A DNA stretch of 42,549 bases from Phocaeicola_A sp963652075 (GCA_963652075.1 CAVJRQ010000049.1:1-42549); one strand, 5' to 3'; positions 15,786-24,224 are shown, counted from the stretch's first letter. Numbers and translations are program-made. Notes: generated by a model not told the origin, from the sequence alone.

Positions 15786-16865
15786 TCAGAGTCTCGTGGT
15801 CTTGTTCAGCAGATAGTAGTCGAGCAAAACCATGGCTGCCATAGCCTCTACGATAGGCACGGCGCGCGGCAGCACGCACGGGTCGTGACGGCCACGGGCT
15901 TTCACCGTGGTCTCCTCGCCGTTGACGTTGACCGTAGGTTGCTCGGTGAGCAGTGTGGGCACGGGCTTGAAGGCGACGCGGAAGTAGATGTCCTGCCCGT
16001 TGCTGATGCCTCCCTGGATGCCTCCCGAGTGGTTGGTACGGGTGGTGACCCGTCCCTCCTCCATGCGGAAGAGGTCGTTTTGTTCGGAGCCGCGCCTCGA
16101 AGCCCCCTCGAAACCCTCGCCATACTCGAATCCCTTGACGGCGTTGATGCTGAGCATCGCGTTGCCCAAGGCGGCGTGGAGCTTGCCGAAGACGGGTTCG
16201 CCCAGTCCCACGGGGCAGTGGCGGATGACACCGGTGATGACACCGCCAACGGTGTCGCCCTCGCGCTTGACGGCGGTTATCAGCTCTTCCATGGCAGCCG
16301 CTTTCTCCGCGTCGGGGCAACGGACGGCATTGGTCTCGATGAGCGACGGGTCGTAGAGGCGATAGTCGCGCTGGAGGCTGATGTCACCTACCTGTGACGT
16401 GTAGGCGTAGAGTTCCACGCCGAGCTGCTTTAGGGCGAGCTTGGCCAACGCGCCTCCCACGCAGCGGGAGATGGTCTCGCGGGCCGAGGAACGTCCGCCG
16501 CCCCGATGGTCGCGCAGGCCGTACTTCTGCTGATAGGTGAAGTCCGCGTGCGAAGGGCGGTAGAGCGAGCGCAGGTTCTCGTAGTCACCGGAGTGTTGGT
16601 TGGTGTTGCGCACCGTGAAGCCGATGGGCGTACCGGTGGAGACACCCTCGAAGATGCCGGAGAGGAACTCCACCCGGTCTTCCTCCTTGCGGTCGGTGGT
16701 GAGTTTGCTCTGTCCGGGTTTGCGCCGTGCCAGCTCTTGTTGCACGAAGTCCGTGTCCACCCGGATGCCGGCGGGAAACCCGTCGACGACACCGCCGATG
16801 GCCACGCCGTGCGACTCACCGAAAGTGGTGAGGCGGAAGATGTTTCCGAAGGTATTGTTGAACAT
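15786..16865 (-). CDS. aroC: Chorismate synthase
   Basis: It catalyses the last step of the shikimate pathway, converting 5-enolpyruvylshikimate 3-phosphate to chorismate with reduced FMN as cofactor. The 359-residue protein has the three family signatures: FGESHGVAIGGVVDGFPAG near the start, GGGRSSARETISRCVGGALA around 125, and GRHDPCVLPRAVPIVEAMAA near the C terminus. No unusual features. It follows slyD by 43 bases in the same direction. Confidence 0.98.
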   Translation of the reverse strand: MFNNTFGNIFRLTTFGESHGVAIGGVVDGFPAGIRVDTDFVQQELARRKPGQSKLTTDRKEEDRVEFLSGIFEGVSTGTPIGFTVRNTNQHSGDYENLRSLYRPSHADFTYQQKYGLRDHRGGGRSSARETISRCVGGALAKLALKQLGVELYAYTSQVGDISLQRDYRLYDPSLIETNAVRCPDAEKAAAMEELITAVKREGDTVGGVITGVIRHCPVGLGEPVFGKLHAALGNAMLSINAVKGFEYGEGFEGASRRGSEQNDLFRMEEGRVTTRTNHSGGIQGGISNGQDIYFRVAFKPVPTLLTEQPTVNVNGEETTVKARGRHDPCVLPRAVPIVEAMAAMVLLDYYLLNKTTRL

Positions 16866-16908
16866 AATGGCTGCTCTTAGTTAAGATTGAAATAAAAACG
16901 TTTCGCGG

Positions 16909-17481
16909 TTAGTGGCAGCCTCCGCAGCCTCCTCCGCCGCAGTTGCCTCCGCAATCTCCTCCACCACAACCTCCGCAGCCTCCTCCGCCGCTAAGCATGT
17001 TGGCCATATGCTGAATCTCCTCGTTGGTAGCGGGGCGGTTCTCCAACACCTCGCCCGTGAAGGTCAGGTCCTTGCCTGCCAGCGGGTGGTTGAAGTCCAT
17101 CACCACGGTGTCGGCTTTCACTGCCACCACGGTGCCTTGCATGCGTATGCCGTCGGAGTTGATCATCGGCACCACGTTGCCCTCGTAGATGCGGTCGGAG
17201 TCGAACTTGCCGTCAATCTCGAAGATGTTGCGCGGCAAGTCCATCACGTAGGCGTTGTCGGGTTCGCCGTATGCCTCTGCCACGGGAATGGTGAAGTCGA
17301 ACTTCTCGCCCGGTTTCAGGTTCATGAGTCGGTTCTCGAAGTATTCGAGCGCCATGCCCATGCCGGAGATAAAGAAGAACGGACGTACGGCGGGGGCTTT
17401 CTCCATCAGGCTCCTCTTTCCGTCCTCGGTGACGTAGAGTTCGTAGCTCGCGGCTATGTAGTTGTTTACAGGATTTTCCAT
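16909..17481 (-). CDS. slyD: FKBP-type peptidyl-prolyl isomerase with metal-binding tail (SlyD)
   Basis: A 190-residue prolyl isomerase and chaperone. The FKBP core (about 1-75 and 125-155) is interrupted by the insert-in-flap chaperone domain, with the family text PVAEAYGEPDN and DFNHPLAGKDLTFTGEV. The last 26 or so residues are almost only Gly, Cys and His, with six Cys and a final His, a tail like that of E. coli SlyD, which binds nickel and zinc. A role in metal handling is inferred from the tail. It is the first gene of a probable slyD-aroC-peptidase unit, with a -7 box 38 bases upstream. Confidence 0.93.
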   Translation of the reverse strand: MENPVNNYIAASYELYVTEDGKRSLMEKAPAVRPFFFISGMGMALEYFENRLMNLKPGEKFDFTIPVAEAYGEPDNAYVMDLPRNIFEIDGKFDSDRIYEGNVVPMINSDGIRMQGTVVAVKADTVVMDFNHPLAGKDLTFTGEVLENRPATNEEIQHMANMLSGGGGCGGCGGGDCGGNCGGGGCGGCH

Positions 17482-17518
17482 AAAGTGTCTAATTGTTTAA
17501 AGAATGAATTAAGTGGGG

Positions 17519-17526
17519 CAAAGATA
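17519..17526 (-). promoter_or_regulatory. Candidate -7 box for slyD
   Basis: The minus strand reads TATCTTTG, a full match to TAnnTTTG, 38 bases before the slyD start codon. The nearest TTTG upstream would give a 22-bp spacer, slightly longer than usual. Confidence 0.55.
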
Positions 17527-17786
17527 ATGCAAATCGGGAGCAAAATAACAAACCTGCTTGATTATTTTAACTTGACGCGTAACTTGGCGAGGCTTCTCTT
17601 GCCCAGTCCTGTCCTGTTCGTTCGGAACGAAGAGCAGCCTTTCGGCCAACGTAAACCGCTGACAGGTTGAGCACTGCGTTGGCTGTGCCGGATTGTAGAA
17701 GGCTTGGTGCAACTAATAATATTACGATTTTGTTCAAGCTATTCTTTCAAATATTCTATTTTTGGATGAAAAAACTATTCGTTTCG
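17527..17786. other. Divergent intergenic region between slyD and the ilv operon
   Basis: No convincing gene between the two divergent promoters. The open frames here are short and resemble no protein I know. One regular feature is a perfect 7-bp inverted repeat with a single central base, TTCGTTC-G-GAACGAA, at 17617-17631. It could be an operator, but it lies roughly 160-170 bp upstream of the ilv promoter and 90 bp from the slyD one. Confidence 0.4.
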
Positions 17787-17817
17787 TTTGGAGGTAATGA
17801 AAAAGTCGCTACCTTTG
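17787..17817 (+). promoter_or_regulatory. Promoter of the ilv leader and operon
   Basis: TTTG (17787-17790), a 19-bp spacer and TACCTTTG (17810-17817) are a perfect match to the Bacteroidetes promoter consensus. Transcription should start near 17823-17826, leaving about 16 bases before the leader-peptide ATG at 17841. Confidence 0.85.
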
Positions 17818-17840
17818 CAGCCATAAAACGTAAGAGTCGT

Positions 17841-17915
17841 ATGATTAACAATACAGTCATTAACCTAGCAGCTTTGCAAATTATTCACGTCGTGGTCATT
17901 CTATCCAAAGCGTGA
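17841..17915 (+). CDS. ilv operon leader peptide (attenuator peptide)
   Basis: A 24-codon open frame between a consensus promoter and a terminator hairpin. Half of its residues are branched-chain: five Ile, four Val and three Leu. They cluster in LQIIHVVVIL at codons 12-21, just before the stop codon. Five enzymes for exactly these amino acids, or for making their chains, follow downstream. This is the design of enteric ilv leader peptides: slow translation at uncharged tRNA-Ile, Val or Leu would stall the ribosome. The stop codon overlaps the first RNA segment of the antiterminator. I see no strong Shine-Dalgarno sequence, which is normal in Bacteroidetes. Confidence 0.88.
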   Translation: MINNTVINLAALQIIHVVVILSKA

Positions 17916-17991
17916 GAAAGGTTAGTGCATGTATTTATAGTAAAGAAAATATTTGAAGCCTTTCTCAACGTATTGTGAGAAAGGCTTTTTT
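17911..17991 (+). promoter_or_regulatory. Transcription attenuator of the ilv operon
   Basis: Three RNA segments compete. Segment 3 (17956-17970) pairs with segment 4 (17976-17987) as a perfect 12-bp stem followed by a run of six U (17986-17991), an intrinsic terminator. Segment 3 can instead pair with segment 2 (17911-17923), which carries nearly the same GTGAGAAAGG text as segment 4, giving 13 pairs with two single-base bulges. Segment 2 overlaps the leader stop codon. A ribosome finishing the leader would cover it and allow termination; a ribosome stalled at codons 14-19 would leave it free and favour readthrough into ilvD. A weak fourth pairing, AACCT (17862-17866) with 17919-17923, may play the classic 1:2 role. 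Confidence 0.87.
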
Positions 17992-18009
17992 AGTTTGAAG
18001 GAATAGAGT

Positions 18010-19812
18010 ATGAAGAATCAATTACGCAGTGCCATCAGTACGCAAGGTCGTCGAATGGCCGGAGCCCGCGCCCTTTGGGTAGCCAACGGAATGAAAAAGG
18101 AACAGATGGGGAAACCTATCGTAGCCATCGTGAACTCGTTTACGCAGTTCGTCCCCGGCCACACCCATCTCCATGAAATCGGTCAACTGGTGAAGGCGGA
18201 GATAGAGAAGTTGGGATGCTTCGCCGCCGAGTTCAATACCATCGCCATCGACGACGGAATCGCCATGGGACATGACGGAATGCTCTACTCGCTGCCCTCG
18301 CGCGACATCATCGCCGACAGCGTGGAGTACATGGTCAACGCCCACAAGGCCGATGCCATGGTCTGCATCAGTAATTGCGACAAGATTACACCGGGAATGC
18401 TGATGGCCGCCATGCGGCTTAATATCCCCACCGTGTTCGTTTCCGGCGGACCGATGGAAGCAGGTGAGTGGAACGGACAACATCTGGACCTCATCGACGC
18501 AATGATAAAATCCGCCGACTCGACCGTGAGCGACGAGGAGGTGGCCAAGATAGAAGAGAACGCCTGTCCGGGTTGCGGATGCTGCTCGGGCATGTTCACC
18601 GCCAACTCCATGAACTGCCTCAACGAGGCCATCGGACTGGCACTGCCCGGCAACGGGACTATCGTGGCGACACACGTCAACCGCACGCAACTCTTCAAGG
18701 ATGCCGCCGCGCTTATCGTGAAGAACGTCTACCGATATTACGAAGAGGGTGATGAGAGCGTTCTGCCGCGCAGCATCGCCACTCGTGAGGCTTTCCTCAA
18801 CGCCATGACGCTGGACATCGCCATGGGAGGATCTACCAACACGGTGCTCCACCTGCTGGCCATCGCCCACGAGGCGGAGGTGAACTTCACCATGGACGAC
18901 ATCGATGCGCTCTCGCGCAAAGTGCCTTGCCTCTGCAAGGTGGCTCCCAATACGCAGAAGTACCACGTGCAGGATGTCAACCGCGCCGGCGGAATCCTGA
19001 ACATCATGGGTGAGCTTGCCAAAGGCAACCTCATCGACACCGCCGCCAAACGTGTGGACGGGATGACGTTGGGTCAGGCCATCGACAAGTTCGACATCGA
19101 CAAGGCCGACGTGGACGCTGAGGCGACGCGCGTCTACACCAGTGCCTCCGCCGGACACTTCAACATCAAACTCGGTTCGCAGGCGATGCGCTTCGATTCG
19201 CTCGACACCGACCGCACCGAAGGTTGCATCCGCGACCTGCAACACGCCTATTCCAAGGACGGCGGACTGGCGGTGCTCAAAGGCAACATCGCGCAAGACG
19301 GCTGCGTAGTGAAGACAGCCGGCGTGGACGAGAGCATCTGGAAGTTCACCGGACCTGCCAAAGTGTTCGACTCGCAGGAGGCCGCCTGCGACGGAATCCT
19401 CGGAGGCAAAGTGGTGGCAGGCGACGTGGTAGTCATCACGCACGAAGGACCGAAGGGCGGACCGGGCATGCAGGAGATGCTCTACCCGACATCCTATATC
19501 AAATCGAAACACCTCGGCAAGGCGTGCGCGCTCATCACCGACGGACGCTTCAGCGGCGGTACGTCCGGACTGAGCATCGGACACATCTCTCCGGAGGCCG
19601 CCTCGGGGGGCAACATCGGTAAGATTGTGGATGGTGACATCATCGAGATTGACATCCCCAACCGCTCCATCAACGTGAAGCTGAGCGATGCCGAACTGGC
19701 CGCTCGCCCCATGACACCCGTCACGCGCGACCGTAAGGTATCGAAGAGCCTGCGTGCCTACGCCAGCATGGTTAGCTCCGCCGACAAGGGTGGCGTGAGA
19801 ATTATCGACTAA
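18010..19812 (+). CDS. ilvD: Dihydroxy-acid dehydratase
   Basis: It dehydrates 2,3-dihydroxy-isovalerate and 2,3-dihydroxy-3-methylvalerate to the keto acids that precede valine/leucine and isoleucine. The 600-residue protein carries the Fe-S cluster cysteines in SNCDKITPGML and ENACPGCGCCSGMFTANSMN, plus the C-terminal GPKGGPGMQEML and TDGRFSGGTSGLSIGH signatures of the IlvD/Edd family. The ATG lies 18 bases after the attenuator U-run. It is the first enzyme gene of the operon. Confidence 0.98.
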   Translation: MKNQLRSAISTQGRRMAGARALWVANGMKKEQMGKPIVAIVNSFTQFVPGHTHLHEIGQLVKAEIEKLGCFAAEFNTIAIDDGIAMGHDGMLYSLPSRDIIADSVEYMVNAHKADAMVCISNCDKITPGMLMAAMRLNIPTVFVSGGPMEAGEWNGQHLDLIDAMIKSADSTVSDEEVAKIEENACPGCGCCSGMFTANSMNCLNEAIGLALPGNGTIVATHVNRTQLFKDAAALIVKNVYRYYEEGDESVLPRSIATREAFLNAMTLDIAMGGSTNTVLHLLAIAHEAEVNFTMDDIDALSRKVPCLCKVAPNTQKYHVQDVNRAGGILNIMGELAKGNLIDTAAKRVDGMTLGQAIDKFDIDKADVDAEATRVYTSASAGHFNIKLGSQAMRFDSLDTDRTEGCIRDLQHAYSKDGGLAVLKGNIAQDGCVVKTAGVDESIWKFTGPAKVFDSQEAACDGILGGKVVAGDVVVITHEGPKGGPGMQEMLYPTSYIKSKHLGKACALITDGRFSGGTSGLSIGHISPEAASGGNIGKIVDGDIIEIDIPNRSINVKLSDAELAARPMTPVTRDRKVSKSLRAYASMVSSADKGGVRIID

Positions 19813-19838
19813 GCATACTTTTACTTTATATACAAAAT

Positions 19839-21539
19839 ATGAGTAACGAAGAGACAATAAGTGGTGCGGAGGCACTGATGCGTTCGCTGGAACGCCAGGG
19901 CGTGAAGACCATCTTCGGCTATCCCGGAGGTTCCATCATGCCCGTGTTCGATGCCTTGTACGACCACAAACGGACGCTGAACCACATCCTCGTGCGTCAT
20001 GAACAGGGTGCGGCGCACGCTGCCGAAGGCTTTGCCCGCGTGTCAGGCAAGGTGGGTGTCTGCCTGGTGACCAGCGGACCGGGAGCTACAAACACCATCA
20101 CCGGCGTTGCCGACGCGATGATTGACAGCACCCCGATGGTGGTGATTGCCGGACAGGTGGGCACGGCTTTCCTTGGCAGCGACGCTTTTCAGGAAGTGGA
20201 CTTGGTAGGCATCACGCAACCAATCTCCAAATGGAGTTACCAGATACGCCGTGCCGAAGACGTGGCTTGGGCTGTGGCGCGCGCTTTCTACATCGCCAAG
20301 AGCGGACGGCCAGGCCCCGTGGTGCTGGACTTCGCCAAGAACGCGCAGGTGGAGCGGATAGCCTACCGACCCGTGGACATCGACTTTATACGCAGCTACG
20401 TGCCCGTGCCCGACACCGACAGCCAGTCACTTGCCGATGCGGCGGCCTTGATAAACGCTTCCAAACGACCCTTGGTATTGGTGGGACAAGGCGTGGAACT
20501 GGGCGGCGCACAAGAGGAACTGACGCGCTTCGTGGAGAAGGCCGACCTGCCTTGCGGCTGTACGCTGCTGGGACTCTCCGCCATCCCCTCCGGCCACAGA
20601 CTGAACAAAGGCATGCTGGGCATGCACGGAAACCTTGGCCCTAACGTGAAGACCAACGAGAGTGATGTCATCATCGCCGTGGGCATGCGTTTCGACGACC
20701 GTGTCACCGGCAACTTGGCGACCTACGCCAAACAGGCGAAGATTATCCACATGGACATTGACCCCTCCGAGATAAACAAGAACGTGAAAGTGGACGTGGC
20801 CGTGCTGGGCGACTGCAAGGAAACCTTGCGCCAGCTGACTGAACTCGTTCAGCCCGCCAAGCACACGGAGTGGATTGACAGTTTCCGTTCCTACGAGGAG
20901 ACAGAGTCGCGCGAGGTCATCGAGAAAGAAATACACCCCAAGGCCGGACCGCTACGCATGGGCGAAGTGGTGCGCGCCGTGAGCGAAGCTACCCGGCATG
21001 AAGCTGTCTTGGTGACTGACGTGGGACAGAACCAGATGATGTCCGCCCGCTACTTCCGCTACAGCAAGAAGCGTAGCATCGTCACCTCCGGCGGACTGGG
21101 AACCATGGGCTTCGGCTTGCCGGCAGCCATCGGGGCCACCTTTGGCGCGCCCGACCGCACTGTCTGTGCCTTCATGGGCGACGGCGGATTGCAGATGAGC
21201 ATCCACGAACTGGGAACGGTGATGGAACAGGAAGCCCCGGTGAAGATTATCGTGCTGAACAACAATTTCCTTGGCAACGTGCGTCAGTGGCAGGCCATGT
21301 TCTTCCACCACCGTTACTCGTTCACGCCGATGATGAACCCCGACTACGTGCAGATAGCCACGGCTTACCATATCCCCAGCCAACGCGTGTTCCGCAGGGA
21401 CGAGCTCAAACAGGCCATCGACAAGATGCTCGCCACCCCCGGACCCTACCTGTTGGAGGTGGGTGTCATCGAAGAGGGCAACGTCCTGCCAATGACGCCT
21501 CCGGGAGGCTCAGTGAACGAAATGTTGTTGGAATGTTAA
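19839..21539 (+). CDS. ilvB: Acetolactate synthase large (catalytic) subunit
   Basis: A thiamine-diphosphate enzyme that condenses pyruvate with pyruvate or 2-ketobutyrate, the first common step of branched-chain amino acid synthesis. It is 566 residues. The N-terminal domain has FGYPGGSIMPVFDAL and the cofactor Glu in VRHEQGAAHAAEG. The centre has the FAD-binding-type domain, and the C-terminal domain has GGLGTMGFGLPAAIG and the ThDP/Mg motif beginning GDGG and ending LNNNF. It lies 26 bases after ilvD, and the regulatory subunit gene follows after 10 bases. Confidence 0.97.
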   Translation: MSNEETISGAEALMRSLERQGVKTIFGYPGGSIMPVFDALYDHKRTLNHILVRHEQGAAHAAEGFARVSGKVGVCLVTSGPGATNTITGVADAMIDSTPMVVIAGQVGTAFLGSDAFQEVDLVGITQPISKWSYQIRRAEDVAWAVARAFYIAKSGRPGPVVLDFAKNAQVERIAYRPVDIDFIRSYVPVPDTDSQSLADAAALINASKRPLVLVGQGVELGGAQEELTRFVEKADLPCGCTLLGLSAIPSGHRLNKGMLGMHGNLGPNVKTNESDVIIAVGMRFDDRVTGNLATYAKQAKIIHMDIDPSEINKNVKVDVAVLGDCKETLRQLTELVQPAKHTEWIDSFRSYEETESREVIEKEIHPKAGPLRMGEVVRAVSEATRHEAVLVTDVGQNQMMSARYFRYSKKRSIVTSGGLGTMGFGLPAAIGATFGAPDRTVCAFMGDGGLQMSIHELGTVMEQEAPVKIIVLNNNFLGNVRQWQAMFFHHRYSFTPMMNPDYVQIATAYHIPSQRVFRRDELKQAIDKMLATPGPYLLEVGVIEEGNVLPMTPPGGSVNEMLLEC

Positions 21540-21549
21540 GTTAGGAAAT

Positions 21550-22098
21550 ATGGAGAAAACATTATACACGTTGATTGTCTACTCGGAAAACATCGCCGGT
21601 CTGCTCAACCAGATTACCGCCGTCTTCACCCGTAGGCAAATCAACATCGAAAGCCTCAACGTCTCCGCCTCGTCCATCAACGGGGTACACAAGTACACCA
21701 TCACGGCGTGGAGCGACGGGGAAAGTATGGAGAATGTGGTGAAGCAGATAGAGAAAAAGGTGGAGGTCATCCAGGCGCACTACTTTGTGGACGACGAAAT
21801 CTTCCATCACGAAGTGGCGCTCTACAAACTCTCTACAGTCGAGTTTCAGCAGACTCCGCAAGCCTCGAAGGTGATTCGTCAACACAATGCGCGCATCGTG
21901 GAGGTGAACCCCGTCTACTGCATCGTGGAGAAGTCCGGCATGAGCGAGGAAATCACGTCGCTCTACAACGAGCTGCAAGGCATGAACTGCCTCCTGCAGT
22001 TTGTCCGCTCGGGCCGCATCGCCATCACGAAGAGTTGCGTGGAGCGCGTGAGTGAGTTCCTCAACGGCCGCGAACTGAAACATGAAGAAAACAAATAA
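21550..22098 (+). CDS. ilvN: Acetolactate synthase small (regulatory) subunit
   Basis: It binds and activates the catalytic subunit and confers valine feedback control. At 182 residues it matches the usual bacterial length. An N-terminal ACT domain (YTLIVYSENIAGLLNQITAV, with RRQINIESLNVS) is followed by the C-terminal ALS-SS domain (EVALYKLS through LLQFVRSGRIAI). It starts 10 bases after ilvB, as expected for partner subunits, and its end overlaps the likely start of the thioesterase gene. The symbol ilvH would serve equally well. Confidence 0.95.
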   Translation: MEKTLYTLIVYSENIAGLLNQITAVFTRRQINIESLNVSASSINGVHKYTITAWSDGESMENVVKQIEKKVEVIQAHYFVDDEIFHHEVALYKLSTVEFQQTPQASKVIRQHNARIVEVNPVYCIVEKSGMSEEITSLYNELQGMNCLLQFVRSGRIAITKSCVERVSEFLNGRELKHEENK

Positions 22099-22849
22099 CC
22101 GAACGATGGAAAACGTAGACAACAAGGTTAGTTACTGCTCTTACGAGGCTGAGTCCTTTCATCTGGACTTTGCCGGAAACCTGACGTTGGGTGTGCTGGG
22201 CAACGAGTTGCTCAACTGCGCCGACGCTCACTCCGAGAGCCGCGGCTTCGGCATCACGGAGCTCAACGAGAACCACTACACGTGGGTGCTCTCGCGCCTA
22301 GCCATCGAGATGAAGCGCATGCCGCGCCAATATGAGCGTTACCGCATCTATACGTGGGTGGAGAACGTTTACCGCCTCTTCACCGACCGCAACTTTGAGG
22401 TCATCACCGAGGAGGGCGAGACGCTGGGCTACGCACGCAGCATCTGGGCGATGATTAACGTGGAGACACGCAAGCCGGCAGACCTGCTGACACTGCACAA
22501 CGGGCAGATTAACGATTACATCTGCGACCGTCCCTGTCCCATCGAACGACCGGGACGCGTGAAGGTGCAGGTTGACCATGCCGTGCGCGAGCTGCAGACC
22601 CGCTATAGCGACATTGACATCAACGGTCACGTCAACAGCGTGAAGTACATTGAACACATCCTCGACCTCTTCGCTCTTGACACGTTCCGCAACCAGCGGG
22701 TGAAGCGGTTCGAGATTGCCTACATCGCCGAAAGCTACTATGGTGACACGCTGTTGTTCTACCAAGAGGCTGCCGGAGCGAACGAATACAACATAGAGAT
22801 ACGCAACGGTGCGGAAGCCGTTTGCCGCTCAAAAGTGATATTTGAATAA
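22082..22849 (+). CDS. Acyl-ACP thioesterase (FatA/FatB-like)
   Basis: It hydrolyses acyl-acyl carrier protein to release a free fatty acid. The 255-residue chain contains two hotdog domains. The catalytic Asn-x-His-x-Asn text is in DINGHVNSVKYIEH (about 180-190), and the hotdog-helix segment SRGFGITELNENHYTWVLSR is near residue 52. The start is uncertain: 22082 overlaps ilvN by 17 bases, while an in-frame ATG at 22106 avoids the overlap. Its place inside the ilv operon is striking and suggests a link between branched-chain amino acid supply and branched fatty acids, which many Bacteroidales make. That link is inference. Confidence 0.9.
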   Translation: MKKTNNRTMENVDNKVSYCSYEAESFHLDFAGNLTLGVLGNELLNCADAHSESRGFGITELNENHYTWVLSRLAIEMKRMPRQYERYRIYTWVENVYRLFTDRNFEVITEEGETLGYARSIWAMINVETRKPADLLTLHNGQINDYICDRPCPIERPGRVKVQVDHAVRELQTRYSDIDINGHVNSVKYIEHILDLFALDTFRNQRVKRFEIAYIAESYYGDTLLFYQEAAGANEYNIEIRNGAEAVCRSKVIFE

Positions 22850-22870
22850 TTTACTAACAATAATGACTGC

Positions 22871-22920
22871 GGCTCGCACGCCGTGTCCGCCTCGTTGAGG
22901 CAGCGCGCGATGGACGAGCC
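22871..22920 (+). other. GC-rich folded element between the thioesterase gene and ilvC
   Basis: The 95-bp gap contains nested complementarity: GGCTCG (22871-22876) with CGAGCC (22915-22920), TCC (22886-22888) with GGA (22912-22914), and an inner hairpin GCCTC-GTT-GAGGC (22889-22901). It is much more GC-rich than the start of ilvC that follows. No U-run follows, so it is not an intrinsic terminator. It may be a processing or stability element that sets ilvC apart from the upstream genes. Confidence 0.5.
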
Positions 22921-22944
22921 CGGTCGCTAAAACATTTAATTAAA

Positions 22945-23988
22945 ATGGCAAAAATGAATTTTGGCGGTGTCATCGAGAATGTGATGACCCGTGAAGAGTT
23001 TCCTTTGGAAAAGGCTCTTGAGGTATTGAAAGATGAGACCATCGCCGTCATCGGTTATGGCGTACAGGGTCCCGGACAGTCGCAAAACCTGCGTGACAAC
23101 GGCTTCAACGTTATCGTGGGTCAGCGTCAGGGCAAAACGTATGACAAGGCTGTCGCTGACGGATGGGTTCCGGGACAGACTTTGTTCAGCATCGAAGAGG
23201 CTTGCCAAAGAGGTACCATCATCATGTGTCTTCTTTCTGATGCAGCTGTAATGTCAGTGTGGCCTACCATCAAACCGTATCTCACGGCTGGTAAGGCACT
23301 CTATTTCTCTCACGGCTTCGCCATCACTTGGAACGACCGCACCGGAGTGGTTCCTCCCAAGGACATCGATGTCATCATGGTCGCTCCTAAAGGTTCGGGT
23401 ACTTCCTTGCGCTCGATGTTCCTCGAAGGCCGTGGCTTGAACTCTTCATACGCCGTTTACCAGGATGCTACGGGTCGCGCTATGGAACGCACCTTGGCTC
23501 TGGGTATCGGCATCGGATCCGGCTACCTGTTCGAGACCACCTTCATCCGTGAGGCTACGTCCGACCTGACCGGTGAGCGTGGTTCATTGATGGGTGCCAT
23601 TCAGGGACTGTTGCTGGCTCAGTATGAGACACTCCGTGAGAACGGACATACTCCTTCCGAGGCTTTCAACGAGACCGTAGAAGAGCTGACACAGTCGTTG
23701 ATGCCGTTGTTCGCTAAGAACGGTATGGACTGGATGTACGCAAACTGCTCCACCACGGCACAGCGCGGTGCCCTCGACTGGATGGGTCCGTTCCATGATG
23801 CCATCAAGCCGGTCATGCAGAAACTGTACCAGAGCGTGAAGTCCGGCAACGAGGCACAAATCTCCATCGACAGCAACTCGAAGCCCGACTATCGCGAGAA
23901 GTTGAACGCTGAGCTGAAGGCTCTGCGCGAGAGCGAGATGTGGCAGACTGCCGTAACCGTACGCGAACTCCGTCCGGAGAACAACTAA
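22945..23988 (+). CDS. ilvC: Ketol-acid reductoisomerase
   Basis: It isomerises and reduces acetolactate or acetohydroxybutyrate with NAD(P)H to the dihydroxy acids used by IlvD. The 347-residue protein is a class I (short) enzyme. The Rossmann motif is in IAVIGYGVQGPGQSQNL (about 34-50), where many family members have SQGHA; such variants occur in the family. The metal-binding Asp and Glu lie in the C-terminal knotted domain (REATSDLTGERGSLMGAI and EAFNETVEELTQSL). Its codon use is richer in T-ending codons (CGT, GGT, GCT) than the genes upstream, as often seen in highly expressed genes. It is the last enzyme gene of the operon. Confidence 0.97.
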   Translation: MAKMNFGGVIENVMTREEFPLEKALEVLKDETIAVIGYGVQGPGQSQNLRDNGFNVIVGQRQGKTYDKAVADGWVPGQTLFSIEEACQRGTIIMCLLSDAAVMSVWPTIKPYLTAGKALYFSHGFAITWNDRTGVVPPKDIDVIMVAPKGSGTSLRSMFLEGRGLNSSYAVYQDATGRAMERTLALGIGIGSGYLFETTFIREATSDLTGERGSLMGAIQGLLLAQYETLRENGHTPSEAFNETVEELTQSLMPLFAKNGMDWMYANCSTTAQRGALDWMGPFHDAIKPVMQKLYQSVKSGNEAQISIDSNSKPDYREKLNAELKALRESEMWQTAVTVRELRPENN

Positions 23989-23994
23989 TCAGGT

Positions 23995-24019
23995 AAGAAC
24001 CTGTCACAAGACAGTTCTT
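23995..24019 (+). terminator. Terminator hairpin after ilvC
   Basis: AAGAAC-C-TGTC (23995-24005) pairs with GACAGTTCTT (24010-24019) around a four-base loop, with one bulged C. It begins six bases after the ilvC stop and ends in a short U-rich stretch (TTCTTTGT). Confidence 0.65.
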
Positions 24020-24027
24020 TGTACAAT

Positions 24028-24079
24028 AACGATTCCCCTTGCAGCATTGCTCAGACACTTGCTCGCAAGGGGAATCGTT
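24028..24079. terminator. Second, longer hairpin downstream of ilvC
   Basis: A perfect 15-bp stem (24028-24042 with 24065-24079) with a 22-base loop. No U-run follows. It may back up termination or protect the 3' end of the ilv mRNA. It shares the ATTCCCC...GGGGAAT core with the hairpin at 34029-34070. Confidence 0.6.
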
Positions 24080-24224
24080 CAATCAGAATCCGTGGTTTGT
24101 AATGACTTGCAGCCTCACGCCGTATGAACGTGAGAAGTGTCCGCAAATGGCCGTAAGAGGTGAAGAGAGTACGAAAAGGCTAACATAATTCTGAATATAA
24201 CCAAGGAAGTTGGACGAAAAACAC

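Noticed and set aside
17667..17915. 82-residue protein containing the ilv leader
   Set aside because: The extension lies upstream of and across the promoter; only the final 24 codons are on the transcript.
19606..19611. G6 run in ilvD as a phase-variation tract
   Set aside because: Too short, and found in a housekeeping gene where switching makes little sense.
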